Assembly: GCA_045539095.1 (NCBI GenBank) | Contig: JAZQER010000024.1 | Location: forward strand, 1-28,609 | Reading direction: 5' to 3' | Length of the DNA: 28,609 nucleotides | Origin: SFWF01 sp045539095 | Lineage (GTDB): Bacteria > Bacillota > Clostridia > Oscillospirales > Acutalibacteraceae | Shown: in pieces, positions 7,170-14,992 of the stretch | Layout: every line of letters begins with the position of its first letter | Numbering within the stretch: the first letter of the stretch is position 1 | Position numbers and translations under genes: made by a program | The notes under the pieces: model-generated | Database searches by the model: none | What the model was told of the DNA's origin: nothing | The model's input: the letters and a program-made list of their open reading frames with translations, nothing else

Positions 7170-8430
7170 TACTTTCAAAAGCATAGCTGTTCTCGGTAGT
7201 ATCTGTCTGGTCGTCGCGCTTCTTCTCTCCTCGGTAAACCTTGTTACCGACCCGCTCATAAAAAAAGCAGAAGAAAATTCTGCTAATGAAGCCTTTTATG
7301 TTGTTTTACCAGAAGCCTCTGAATTTGACACGGTAGAGCTCGGGAGTGATGTTCCCACGTCTGTCCTTGAAATGAGACGTGATAAAGGCGGCAGCGGATA
7401 CGCTTTTAAGCTTAATGTATCAGGCACTTATAGCGGCAAGGATATGACTCTCGTTGTAGGTATTGGCCCTGACGGAAAGATAACAAAGCTTTCCTTTGTT
7501 GAATATTTTGATTCACGCGGCTCTGCCGACGATTTTAACAATGTTTTCAGTGGCAACGATAACACCGCCGACGGTATTACCGGCGCTACGATAACATCAA
7601 ACGCTGTAAAATCGGCACTAAGTGACGCCTATACCGTACTGTCTCAGTATAGCAGCATTGAACAGAGCGATGAGCAAAAGCTCGCGGCTCTTTACGAAAA
7701 GCTGATGCCTTCGGCGGCAAGCCCCGTCTTTAAAAAATATACCTTCTCTCCCGTCGAGCTGCCGACAGGCACCGACTCTTCTATCGTGGGGGCGTACGCT
7801 CCCTCTAACGAGATCGGATATGTCATTACTGCAAAGGTAAACGATGTTTCGGTAGCTGTTGCTATAAATGCCTTCGGTACTGCTTACAAGGTTTTAGACC
7901 TTGATGGAAATGATCTTACAGATGACGTAGCCTATGCTGATATAAAGGCTAAAGCAGAGACTGTTTTAGAGCCCGTTTACAAGGCTAACGAAAATGTAGA
8001 CAACCGTCGCATTAAAAACGCTGTCAAGGCCGAGTTCGGCGAGAATGTTGCAAACAGTATTACTCTAAACTCATACAAGCTTTCAAACATTTCCTCTACA
8101 GTTACAGCTGCTTACAATCTGAAAATAAACGGAAATTCGCACTATGCGTTTACAGCAAACGCTGTAGGCTACGGCGGAACCGTAAAGGTTCTTTATATTA
8201 TGGATGCCGATGGAAATATCGTACTTTACAAGACCACCTCTCAAAGCGAGTCGAAGGGCTACGGCGCCGCTATCGCAGAAAGTGAATATGCCGATGGTAT
8301 TATGAGTAACAACATTGATATGCTTTCTGACGACTCTCTTCTCGTTGCAGGTGCAACCGTAACAAGCGAAGCCGTTAAGATTGCTAAAAATGATATAACC
8401 GCAGCATTTAATCACGCGAAAGGGGGATAG
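7159..8430 (+). CDS. rnfG: Enlarged Rnf subunit G with duplicated FMN-binding domain
   Basis: RnfG carries covalent FMN on the outer face of the membrane and passes electrons between RnfD and the rest of the complex. This protein is 423 residues, about twice the usual ~200. One N-terminal anchor helix (about 9-28) is followed by a normal FMN_bind domain ending DGITGAT (T144 the flavinylation residue). A middle stretch (about 175-300) resembles a degenerate repeat of the domain lacking the attachment motif, and a last stretch (about 325-412) ends in VAGATVTS with T400 as a second candidate. The second motif has Ala where Ser/Thr is usual, so its flavinylation is uncertain. GGAGGTG lies upstream inside rnfD. 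Confidence 0.93.
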   Translation: MKNDTFKSIAVLGSICLVVALLLSSVNLVTDPLIKKAEENSANEAFYVVLPEASEFDTVELGSDVPTSVLEMRRDKGGSGYAFKLNVSGTYSGKDMTLVVGIGPDGKITKLSFVEYFDSRGSADDFNNVFSGNDNTADGITGATITSNAVKSALSDAYTVLSQYSSIEQSDEQKLAALYEKLMPSAASPVFKKYTFSPVELPTGTDSSIVGAYAPSNEIGYVITAKVNDVSVAVAINAFGTAYKVLDLDGNDLTDDVAYADIKAKAETVLEPVYKANENVDNRRIKNAVKAEFGENVANSITLNSYKLSNISSTVTAAYNLKINGNSHYAFTANAVGYGGTVKVLYIMDADGNIVLYKTTSQSESKGYGAAIAESEYADGIMSNNIDMLSDDSLLVAGATVTSEAVKIAKNDITAAFNHAKGG

Positions 8431-8435
8431 TGATT

Positions 8436-9107
8436 ATGAATAAAATGCAAAATCTTATTAAAGGCATTGTCCGTGAAAACCCTGTTCTGGTTCTTCTGCT
8501 CGGTACCTGTCCCACACTCGCCACCACCTCTTCCGTTAAGAACGCGCTCGGTATGGGTGTTGCAGCCACCGCAGTTCTTCTCGGTTCAAACTTTGTAATC
8601 TCACTTTTAAGGAATATCATTCCCGCCAAAGTGCGTATCCCCTCTTATATCGTTGTTATAGCAGGTTTTGTAACCGTTGTTGAAATGGTCATGCATGCCT
8701 TTGTTCCCGCTCTTTACTCGGCGCTCGGCGTCTTCCTTTCTCTAATTGTTGTTAACTGTATAATTTTAGGCAGAGCTGAGATGTATGCTTCGAAAAACAG
8801 GGTTCTTGATTCTGTGCTTGACGCTGTGGGAATGGGCATTGGCTTTACGCTCGCTCTCTTCCTTATGGCGACAATACGCGAGATTTTCGGTGCAGGCACC
8901 TTTATGGGGCTTGAAATTCCATTTATTAAGGATTACACCATTCCGATACTGACCGCGGCTCCCGGTGGCTTCTTTGTTTTCGGTTTGCTTATTGCCGCCG
9001 TCAACAAGTTTATGAGCCACAAGCCAAAGACCGAATTTGGTTGCGAGGGCTGTCCTAACGCTCACGCCTGCTCTAAAACCGAATGTGAAAGCAAGGAGGA
9101 AAACTGA
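8436..9107 (+). CDS. rnfE: Rnf complex membrane subunit E with Cys-rich tail
   Basis: RnfE is one of two paired membrane subunits (with RnfA) that share a buried [2Fe-2S] centre by homology with NqrD/NqrE. The 223-residue protein has LGTCPTLA (C25) and VNCIILGRAE (C108), the two conserved Cys half-sites, among several hydrophobic helices. I chose the ATG at 8436 because AGGGGGA ends 8 nt before it; the GTG at 8430 is only 2 nt away. The C-terminus adds a hydrophilic tail with C203, C206, C212 and C217, which could bind a metal or iron-sulfur centre. Confidence 0.95.
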   Translation: MNKMQNLIKGIVRENPVLVLLLGTCPTLATTSSVKNALGMGVAATAVLLGSNFVISLLRNIIPAKVRIPSYIVVIAGFVTVVEMVMHAFVPALYSALGVFLSLIVVNCIILGRAEMYASKNRVLDSVLDAVGMGIGFTLALFLMATIREIFGAGTFMGLEIPFIKDYTIPILTAAPGGFFVFGLLIAAVNKFMSHKPKTEFGCEGCPNAHACSKTECESKEEN

Positions 9108-9109
9108 TA

Positions 9110-9706
9110 ATGGATTTTAAATCTTTGCTTGTTATCGTTATGAGTTCCGTACTCGTAAACAACTATGTTCTGACCCAATTCCTCGGAATTTGTCCCTTCC
9201 TTGGTGTTTCAAAAAGGACTGACCAAGCCGTAGGTATGGGTATCGCAGTCACATTTGTAATGCTTATAGCTACTGCGGTGACCCACCCGATTCAGTATTA
9301 TGTTTTAAACGCTTTCGGACTTGAGTATCTGCAGACCATCGTTTTTATTCTGGTTATTGCGGCTCTCGTTCAGCTCGTTGAGATAATTCTTAAAAGGTTT
9401 ATTCCGTCACTTCATAAATCTCTCGGAATATATCTTCCCCTCATCACAACAAACTGCGCGGTACTCGGCGTCTGCAAAAACAATATCACCGATGCCTACA
9501 GTTTTGTTGAAGCGATGGCTTCTTCCCTCGGCGCAGGACTTGGCTTCCTGCTTGCTATGGTGCTCTTCGCAGGAGTGCGCGAAAGAATAGCTGCCTCTAA
9601 TCCACCAAAATCTTTCCAGGGTGTTCCGATCACACTCGTTGCCGCTTCGATTGTTTCCCTTTCCTTCTTCGGTTTTGGCGGAATCATCGAATCGCTCTTT
9701 GCTTAA
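9110..9706 (+). CDS. rnfA: Rnf complex membrane subunit A
   Basis: RnfA pairs with RnfE in the membrane. The 198-residue protein has the hallmark LTQFLGICPFLGVSK (C28) and TTNCAVLGVC (C116), which supply its half of the intramembrane [2Fe-2S] site known from NqrE/RnfA. Length and hydrophobic pattern are typical of the family. It starts two nt after the rnfE stop, with AAGGAGG upstream inside rnfE, and is followed 13 nt later by rnfB. Confidence 0.97.
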   Translation: MDFKSLLVIVMSSVLVNNYVLTQFLGICPFLGVSKRTDQAVGMGIAVTFVMLIATAVTHPIQYYVLNAFGLEYLQTIVFILVIAALVQLVEIILKRFIPSLHKSLGIYLPLITTNCAVLGVCKNNITDAYSFVEAMASSLGAGLGFLLAMVLFAGVRERIAASNPPKSFQGVPITLVAASIVSLSFFGFGGIIESLFA

Positions 9707-9719
9707 TGGGGGTGCCGAA

Positions 9720-10523
9720 ATGACTGCTATTTTAACTGCCGTTATTGCTGTAACCGTCATTGGACTTCTTTGTGCTGTAATGCTGGTCGTTGCCGCGACT
9801 CTTTTCGGTGTAAAGGAAGATGAAAAATTTATAGAATTAAGGGATGTTCTTCCCGGTGCTAACTGCGGTGCCTGCGGATATACAGGCTGTGACGGATATG
9901 CTAAGGCTCTCTCAACAGACCCCGATGTTAAAACCAACCTATGTATCCCCGGCGGAGACTCCTGCGCGTCTCAGATTGCTGCTATTCTCGGTGTTGAAGC
10001 CGCCGATGTTATAGAGCAGGTCGCGATTGTTCACTGTAACGGTGACTGTGTAAACGCTCCTGAGGTTGCAAGCTTTGAGGGCTCTGCAACCTGTAAAGCC
10101 GCAAAGCAGGTATTTGGCGGTCCTGCCGCATGTAACTACGGCTGTCTTGGCTTTGGAGACTGCGTTGTCGCCTGTCAGTATGACGCTATCCGCGTTTTCG
10201 ACGGCGTTGCAAAGGTCGATCCCTGTCGCTGTACAGGCTGCGGACTTTGCGCTAAAGCCTGCCCCAACTCGATAATCTCTATGGTCAACGCGCGAAAGAC
10301 CGTTGAGGTCAAGTGCAGCAATAAAGAAAAGGGCGCTGTTGCGCGCAAGCAGTGCAAGGTCGCTTGTATCGCCTGTATGAAGTGCGAAAAGACCTGTCCG
10401 CATGACGCTATACATGTTGAAAACAACCTCGCCCGTATTGATTACGAGAAATGTACTTCTTGCGGTGCTTGTGTCGAGGTTTGCCCGACAGGATGTATTA
10501 AAGACAGAAACCCTAATAAATAA
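9720..10523 (+). CDS. rnfB: Rnf complex ferredoxin-type subunit B
   Basis: RnfB is the entry point for electrons from reduced ferredoxin. The 267-residue protein has an N-terminal membrane helix (about 3-28), the GANCGACGYTGC cluster (C49/52/57 plus C75) for a [4Fe-4S] centre, and four further Cys groups between residues 138 and 256 (CNYGC...CVVAC, CRCTGCGLCAKACP, CKVACIACMKCEKTCP, CTSCGACVEVCP), giving about five clusters as in Clostridia RnfB. The start is the ATG at 9720 behind a G-rich ribosome site (9708-9714); an in-frame upstream extension to 9621 overlaps rnfA and encodes nothing RnfB-like. It is the last rnf gene. Confidence 0.97.
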   Translation: MTAILTAVIAVTVIGLLCAVMLVVAATLFGVKEDEKFIELRDVLPGANCGACGYTGCDGYAKALSTDPDVKTNLCIPGGDSCASQIAAILGVEAADVIEQVAIVHCNGDCVNAPEVASFEGSATCKAAKQVFGGPAACNYGCLGFGDCVVACQYDAIRVFDGVAKVDPCRCTGCGLCAKACPNSIISMVNARKTVEVKCSNKEKGAVARKQCKVACIACMKCEKTCPHDAIHVENNLARIDYEKCTSCGACVEVCPTGCIKDRNPNK

Positions 10524-10527
10524 CGTT

Positions 10528-10574
10528 AAAGGAATCTACGGCACCCAAAAAGAGTGCCGTAGATTAAACTGTTT
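10528..10574 (+). promoter_or_regulatory. Hairpin between ribosome site and start codon
   Basis: AAAGGA (10528-10533) is followed by a perfect 12-bp stem (AATCTACGGCAC 10533-10544 and GTGCCGTAGATT 10554-10565, 9-nt loop) and then nine nt before the next ATG at 10575. No ribosome site exists directly before that ATG. If the hairpin forms, the AAAGG is brought to about 9 nt from the start. There is no T-run on either strand, so a terminator is unlikely. It may also act as an mRNA processing or stability element between rnfB and the downstream genes. Confidence 0.6.
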
Positions 10575-10958
10575 ATGAAGAAAATCGGTTTGGAGAAAAA
10601 ATTTAAAAATGACATTATACTGACGGCTTCGATTCTGATCGTAGCCGCTTCGGTTTTTTTCATAATCAGTTTAATCGGCAACAAGGGCGGATATGTAGAA
10701 ATCAAAAAAGACGGCAAAATTATCGCTACCTACCCACTGAGCGAAAACAGAAAGGTTGAAATTGAAAGCGAAAACGGATATAATCTTCTCGTAATAGAAA
10801 ATGGAGAAGCTTATATAGAAGAAGCCTCCTGTCCCGATAAGCTCTGCATGCGCCAGGGCAAGGTAAATAGGAATGGTGAGACACTTGTTTGTCTGCCGAA
10901 TAAAACTACTGTGACCGTAGTGTCGGACAAAAAGTCCGATACGGATTTTGTATCATGA
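10575..10958 (+). CDS. NusG domain II (NusG_II) membrane-anchored protein
   Basis: A 127-residue protein with one N-terminal membrane helix (about 14-34) and an outward-facing beta-rich domain of the NusG_II family (formerly DUF1312), including the GGYVEIKKDGKIIATYPL opening and EEASCPDKLCMRQGKV with C86 and C91, plus C106. The family often sits beside rnf genes and the Gx transporter gene, as here, but its biochemical role is not established. Despite its name it is not a transcription factor like NusG. The ATG has no adjacent ribosome site (see the hairpin at 10528-10574). The 3' end overlaps the next gene by 4 bp. Confidence 0.88.
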   Translation: MKKIGLEKKFKNDIILTASILIVAASVFFIISLIGNKGGYVEIKKDGKIIATYPLSENRKVEIESENGYNLLVIENGEAYIEEASCPDKLCMRQGKVNRNGETLVCLPNKTTVTVVSDKKSDTDFVS

Positions 10959-11455
10959 TTAAGACAAAAAAATTAACCTTACTCGCACTGCTTTGCGCAC
11001 TTGCAATGATACTCTCATACCTCGAGAGTCTTATACCGCCCATCCTCCCCGTGCCGGGTGTAAAGATGGGACTTCCTAATTTAATAATTGTTTACGTACT
11101 GTATAAGCTCGGCGCGAAGTATGCCTTCGTTCTGTCGGTACTCAGGGTGTTTTTGGTTTCTCTGCTTTTTGGCAGTGTTCTCACCCTCGCCTACAGTACG
11201 GCGGGCGCAGTGCTAAGCCTACTGCTTATGGCATTCTTTAAAAAACTCGGTATCTTTTCCGAAACGGGGGTCAGCATTATCGGCGGCGTTTCACACAACT
11301 CGGCTCAAATAATAGTAGCCTGCATAATTATGGAGACCAGCCAGATAGCATATTACCTGCCTGCACTCATCATATCGGGTGTACTGACCGGAGCGGTAAT
11401 AGGTATAGGCGGCGGTTTACTCATCAAAAAAATAGATCTTAAGGAGAGATTTTAA
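10955..11455 (+). CDS. Gx transporter family / heptaprenyl diphosphate synthase component I homologue
   Basis: A 166-residue hydrophobic protein of the Gx transporter family (PF07456, named after HepPP synthase component I). It has about five membrane segments, the LESLIPPILPVPGVKMGLPN loop near residues 24-43, which is the family signature, and a GGVSHNSAQI motif near residue 110. The fold resembles small-molecule carrier (ECF S-component-like) proteins; the substrate is unknown. The pairing NusG_II + Gx next to rnf recurs in Clostridia, so a link to Rnf assembly or to quinone/prenyl or flavin supply is conceivable but unproven. ATGA overlap with the gene before; its TAA overlaps the next ATG by one base. 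Confidence 0.87.
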   Translation: MIKTKKLTLLALLCALAMILSYLESLIPPILPVPGVKMGLPNLIIVYVLYKLGAKYAFVLSVLRVFLVSLLFGSVLTLAYSTAGAVLSLLLMAFFKKLGIFSETGVSIIGGVSHNSAQIIVACIIMETSQIAYYLPALIISGVLTGAVIGIGGGLLIKKIDLKERF

Positions 11456-12633
11456 TGATATCTGAAAAAAATTACGGACTTGGCAGTGCACGTTCTGCCA
11501 TCAGAGAGCTTTTCGAATACGGCAAAAAGCAGGCGTCTCTTATCGGCGCAGAAAACGTTTATGACTTCTCGCTCGGTAATCCAAGCGTTCCCTCACCTAA
11601 AGAGGTTACCGACGCTTTTGCCGACATAATAACCGAATGTGACCCCGTTTCTATCCACGGCTATACAAGCGCTCAGGGCTCAGTTGAAGTTCGCACCGCT
11701 GTTGCAAATAACATAAAAAGACGTTTTGGCTTTGATGCTTCTCCCGATAGCATTTATATGACCTGTGGTGCCGCCGCAGCTCTTTGCTGCTCATTCAGAG
11801 CTCTTGCTGACGACGACGGCACAAGTGAGATAGTTGCGATCGCTCCCTACTTCCCCGAATATAAGGTATTCGTAGAGGGTGCCGGTGCAAAGCTCTGTGT
11901 AGTCCCTGCAGATACTAAAGCTTTTCAGATAGACTTTGACGCTTTGGAAGCTGCTATAACCCAAAACACCGTCGGTGTTATCATAAACTCTCCAAATAAT
12001 CCCTCGGGTGTTATATATTCGAGAAAAACCATTGAAAAGCTTGCTACTCTGCTCGAAAGAAAATCGGCAGAGTACGGTCACTCTATCTATATTATTTCTG
12101 ACGAGCCTTACAGAGAGCTTGTTTACACCGACGCAGAGGTACCCTACGTTCCCTGTATTTACAAAAACACTATAGTTTGCTACTCTTATTCAAAGTCGCT
12201 TTCCCTCCCCGGTGAAAGACTTGGCTATGTGTTTGTACCTCATACCGCAGATAACGCAGGAAAACTGTACGCCGCCGTTGCAGGATCGGGACGTGCTTAC
12301 GGCTATGTTTGCGCCCCCTCGCTTTTACAGAAAGTGATCGCACGCTGTGTTGATGTTATGCCCGACCTTACGGTTTATGCAGAAAACAGAAAGCTTTTAC
12401 TCGATAACCTTACCGCTATGGGTTATGAGTGTGCAGCTCCCGACGGCGCTTTCTATCTCTTCTTAAAGGCTCCGAACGGTGACGGCAACGCATTCAGTGA
12501 AAAGGCAAAGGAAAAGAATATTCTCGTGGTTTCGGGCGAAGGCTTTGGTTGCAAAGAATATGTCCGTATCAGTTACTGTGTTGATACCGATATGATCAAG
12601 CGCGCTTTACCTAAGTTCAAGGAGCTGATCTGA
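11455..12633 (+). CDS. Pyridoxal-phosphate aminotransferase, class I/II
   Basis: A 392-residue fold-type I aminotransferase. Visible residues are FSLGNPSVP (substrate-side loop, about 38-46), NSPNNPSG (178-185), SDEPY with D216 for the pyridine nitrogen, and SYSKSLSLPGERLGYV with K247 forming the Schiff base with PLP. Relatives act on aspartate or aromatic/other amino acids; the specific substrate cannot be told. AAGGAG lies 8 nt before the ATG. Nothing ties it mechanistically to Rnf except the shared operon. Length is normal for the family. Confidence 0.93.
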   Translation: MISEKNYGLGSARSAIRELFEYGKKQASLIGAENVYDFSLGNPSVPSPKEVTDAFADIITECDPVSIHGYTSAQGSVEVRTAVANNIKRRFGFDASPDSIYMTCGAAAALCCSFRALADDDGTSEIVAIAPYFPEYKVFVEGAGAKLCVVPADTKAFQIDFDALEAAITQNTVGVIINSPNNPSGVIYSRKTIEKLATLLERKSAEYGHSIYIISDEPYRELVYTDAEVPYVPCIYKNTIVCYSYSKSLSLPGERLGYVFVPHTADNAGKLYAAVAGSGRAYGYVCAPSLLQKVIARCVDVMPDLTVYAENRKLLLDNLTAMGYECAAPDGAFYLFLKAPNGDGNAFSEKAKEKNILVVSGEGFGCKEYVRISYCVDTDMIKRALPKFKELI

Positions 12634-13181
12634 TGTTAGTTTTAGCTTCGGCTTCTCCGAGAAGAAAAGAGCTTATTAAACTTATAAGCGACGATATTAC
12701 CGTTCATCCGTCAGATGTGAACGAAACAGTACCCGATGGCATGAATGCCGAAAATGTTCCCGAATACTTAGCCGTTAAAAAGGCTGCCGCAGTGGCACGG
12801 GAATTCCCAGATGCTACTGTAATAGGCAGTGACACCTCAGTGATTGTAGACGGTATTATTTTAGGAAAGCCAGCTGACCGAGAGGATGCGAAAAGAATGC
12901 TCTATCTTCTTTCGGGAAAGACCCACAAGGTCATTACCGGCTGTGCTGTTTTCAAAAATGGCAGGTCGGCAAGCTTTTCCGAGGTCACCGAGGTCAGATT
13001 TCATACTTTGACCGAAGCAGAAATAGAGTGGTATCTCGATACAAACGAGCCCTTTGACAAGGCGGGTGCTTACGGTATTCAAGGCTATGGCTCACTTCTT
13101 ATAGAGGGCATAAACGGTGATTATTTTAATGTTGTCGGACTGCCCGTATCAAGACTTTCAAGACTTTTAAAGAGGTTTTAA
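12633..13181 (+). CDS. maf: Maf-like nucleoside triphosphate pyrophosphatase
   Basis: A 182-residue Maf protein, a house-cleaning enzyme that hydrolyses non-canonical or modified nucleoside triphosphates to monophosphates. It has the N-terminal signature LASASPRRKEL, the acidic GSDTSVIVDG motif with D67, GKPAD, SGKTHKVITG and the DKAGAYGIQG loop near the C-terminus. Some Maf proteins prefer dTTP/UTP and others m7GTP or CTP; the subtype is not assigned here. The ATG overlaps the aminotransferase stop by one base (TGATG). Confidence 0.95.
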   Translation: MLVLASASPRRKELIKLISDDITVHPSDVNETVPDGMNAENVPEYLAVKKAAAVAREFPDATVIGSDTSVIVDGIILGKPADREDAKRMLYLLSGKTHKVITGCAVFKNGRSASFSEVTEVRFHTLTEAEIEWYLDTNEPFDKAGAYGIQGYGSLLIEGINGDYFNVVGLPVSRLSRLLKRF

Positions 13182-13182
13182 T

Positions 13183-13863
13183 TTGGAGATCAAAAAAATT
13201 GCCGAAATCAAAAACGGCTACTCAGAAAAATTTGGTATTCCGCGGCAGAGCGGACTTGCGCCCTCGGTTTTATCGCGCATAGTTTTTGAGCCCGAATACA
13301 GAGTAAATGAAGCCTTCAGAGATCTTGAAGGCTATTCCCATATATGGCTTATCTGGGAGTTTTCGGCTGCGGTGCGAGATAATTGGTCGCCTACCGTCAG
13401 GCCTCCAAGGCTTGGTGGAAATAAACGAACGGGTGTTTTCGCCACCCGTTCTCCTTATCGTCCCAATCCTTTAGGGCTTTCTTGCGTTAAGCTTGAAAGA
13501 ATAGCGCTTGACACCCCAGACGGGCCCGTTCTTTATATTAGCGGCGCCGATCTTATGAACGGTACACCGATATACGATATAAAGCCCTATCTTCCCTATG
13601 CCGATTCTGTTCCGTCGGCTGTTGGCGGTTTTACAGAGACGACCCTTAAAAGACAGGTTGAAGTCGTAATAGCTCAAAACATCTCATCGCGATTACCGCA
13701 AAGCACTCTTGCTGCGGTTCGTGATATTTTAAAAGAGGATCCCCGTCCCGCTTATCAGGATGACCCTGACCGCATTTACAAAATGATCTTCGACGGTTTC
13801 GAATTCCGTTTTTACGTGCGTGAGGGCAAATTATTTGTCAGCGAGGTAGAAAAACTCAAATGA
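13183..13863 (+). CDS. trmO: tRNA t6A37 N6-methyltransferase TrmO family
   Basis: A 226-residue member of the TrmO (TsaA/YaeB) family, which uses S-adenosylmethionine to methylate t6A at position 37 of threonine tRNA. It shows the beta-barrel core motifs LEGYSHIWLIWEFS (48-61 region), RSPYRPNPLGLS and DLMNGTPIYDIKPYLPYADS, followed by the C-terminal segment with DPRPAYQDDP and FEFRFYV found in full-length TrmO. The start is a TTG at 13183 with AGAGG 7 nt upstream; it is the first codon after the maf stop that keeps the family N-terminus (IAEIKNGY). It overlaps the next ATG. Confidence 0.9.
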   Translation: MEIKKIAEIKNGYSEKFGIPRQSGLAPSVLSRIVFEPEYRVNEAFRDLEGYSHIWLIWEFSAAVRDNWSPTVRPPRLGGNKRTGVFATRSPYRPNPLGLSCVKLERIALDTPDGPVLYISGADLMNGTPIYDIKPYLPYADSVPSAVGGFTETTLKRQVEVVIAQNISSRLPQSTLAAVRDILKEDPRPAYQDDPDRIYKMIFDGFEFRFYVREGKLFVSEVEKLK

Positions 13864-14411
13864 AAGAAATTTTAACACTTTTCGGTTTGTTTTTTAAGAT
13901 AGGTATTATGACCTTCGGTGGTGGCTACGCTATGCTGCCGATGCTCGAGCGCGAGCTTGTCGACAAGAGAAAACTTGTTACCATGGACGAAATTATGGAT
14001 TATTACGCCGTCGGTCAATGCACCCCGGGTGTTATTGCTGTTAATGTTGCCACCTTTATCGGCTATAAGCGCCGCGGTATCATCGGTGGAATCTTTGCGA
14101 CCCTTGGCGTTGTTTTCCCCTCAATTATAATAATTACACTTCTTGCATCTGTTTTGCAGATGGTTGCAGGACACCCTATAGTTGAGCACGCTTTTGCAGG
14201 AATCAGTGTTGCGGTCTGCGCCCTTATCGTGCAGGCTATTTTCAAGCTTTCAAAATCAGGTATAAAGGATATTATGACAGTGATTATTGCCATTGTCGCC
14301 TTTAGCCTTTCACTTCTCGGAGTATCCCCGATAATTATAATCATCGCTTCCGGGGTTGTCGGCGTTACTGTCAAAACCCTTATTGATAGAAAAGGGGGTA
14401 AAAACCAATGA
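13860..14411 (+). CDS. Chromate transporter (CHR) half-protein, first subunit
   Basis: A 183-residue membrane protein of the chromate ion transporter family, short-chain type. The signature near the N-terminus is MTFGGGYAMLPMLERELV, followed by GQCTPGVIAVNVATFIGY. Short CHR proteins occur as adjacent pairs that together correspond to one ~400-residue ChrA, and the next gene is the partner. Despite the name, the natural substrate in anaerobes without chromate exposure is unknown, possibly sulfate-like anions. The ATG overlaps the trmO stop by 4 bp. Confidence 0.92.
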   Translation: MKEILTLFGLFFKIGIMTFGGGYAMLPMLERELVDKRKLVTMDEIMDYYAVGQCTPGVIAVNVATFIGYKRRGIIGGIFATLGVVFPSIIIITLLASVLQMVAGHPIVEHAFAGISVAVCALIVQAIFKLSKSGIKDIMTVIIAIVAFSLSLLGVSPIIIIIASGVVGVTVKTLIDRKGGKNQ

Positions 14412-14983
14412 CCTTTCTTTCTCTTTTCATCGAGTTCTTTAAAGCAGGGCTTTTCGCAATAGGCGGCGGTCTTGCGACAATACCCTTTCTTCAGGACATT
14501 GCAAGAAATTACGATTGGTTTACCGAAGCTGAACTTACCGATATGATCGCTATTTCGGAGTCTACACCAGGGCCTATCGGCGTCAATATGGCTACCTATG
14601 CAGGATATCAGGCAGGCTTTTCGGTGGGCGGACACTTACTCGGCATTCTCGGCGGTCTTGTCGCAACCCTTTCTCTCGTTCTGCCGAGCATTATTATCGT
14701 TCTCATAATCGCAGGCTTTTTACAAAAATTCAAGGACAATAAGCTCGTTAAAAACACCTTCTACTGCCTTCGCCCCGCTGTTATCGGAATGCTTGCAGTA
14801 ACCCTTCTCGGACTTCTTTTCCCCATATTTTTAAATCTTTCAGGTGCCTCTTTTTTTGAGATTATTGATATAAAATCAATTATCCTTTTTACCCTTATTC
14901 TCATCGGAGTATTTAAATTCAAAAAGCACCCTATCCTTTATATCGGAATAGGTGCTCTCGCAGGAATAATCTTTAAATTTTAG
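14408..14983 (+). CDS. Chromate transporter (CHR) half-protein, second subunit
   Basis: The 191-residue partner of the preceding CHR protein. It has AIGGGLATIPFLQDIA near the N-terminus and SESTPGPIGVNMATYAGY around residues 50-68, then long hydrophobic helices. The two halves are similar to each other, fitting the inverted-topology two-subunit arrangement described for short-chain CHR pairs. ATGA overlap with the gene before indicates coupled synthesis in equal amounts. Confidence 0.92.
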   Translation: MTFLSLFIEFFKAGLFAIGGGLATIPFLQDIARNYDWFTEAELTDMIAISESTPGPIGVNMATYAGYQAGFSVGGHLLGILGGLVATLSLVLPSIIIVLIIAGFLQKFKDNKLVKNTFYCLRPAVIGMLAVTLLGLLFPIFLNLSGASFFEIIDIKSIILFTLILIGVFKFKKHPILYIGIGALAGIIFKF

Positions 14984-14992
14984 GAGCACGGT

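Noticed and set aside
9621..9719. An N-terminal extension of RnfB by 33 codons
   Set aside because: It lies inside rnfA in another frame and lacks a ribosome site; the ATG at 9720 has a G-rich site and gives the conserved RnfB membrane anchor.
10533..10565. A rho-independent terminator after rnfB
   Set aside because: The 12-bp stem is strong but no T-run follows on either strand, and the downstream genes have no promoter of their own that I can see.
13860..14983. A frameshifted full-length ChrA
   Set aside because: Each half has its own start, family N-terminus and ATGA overlap; paired short CHR genes are a known arrangement.
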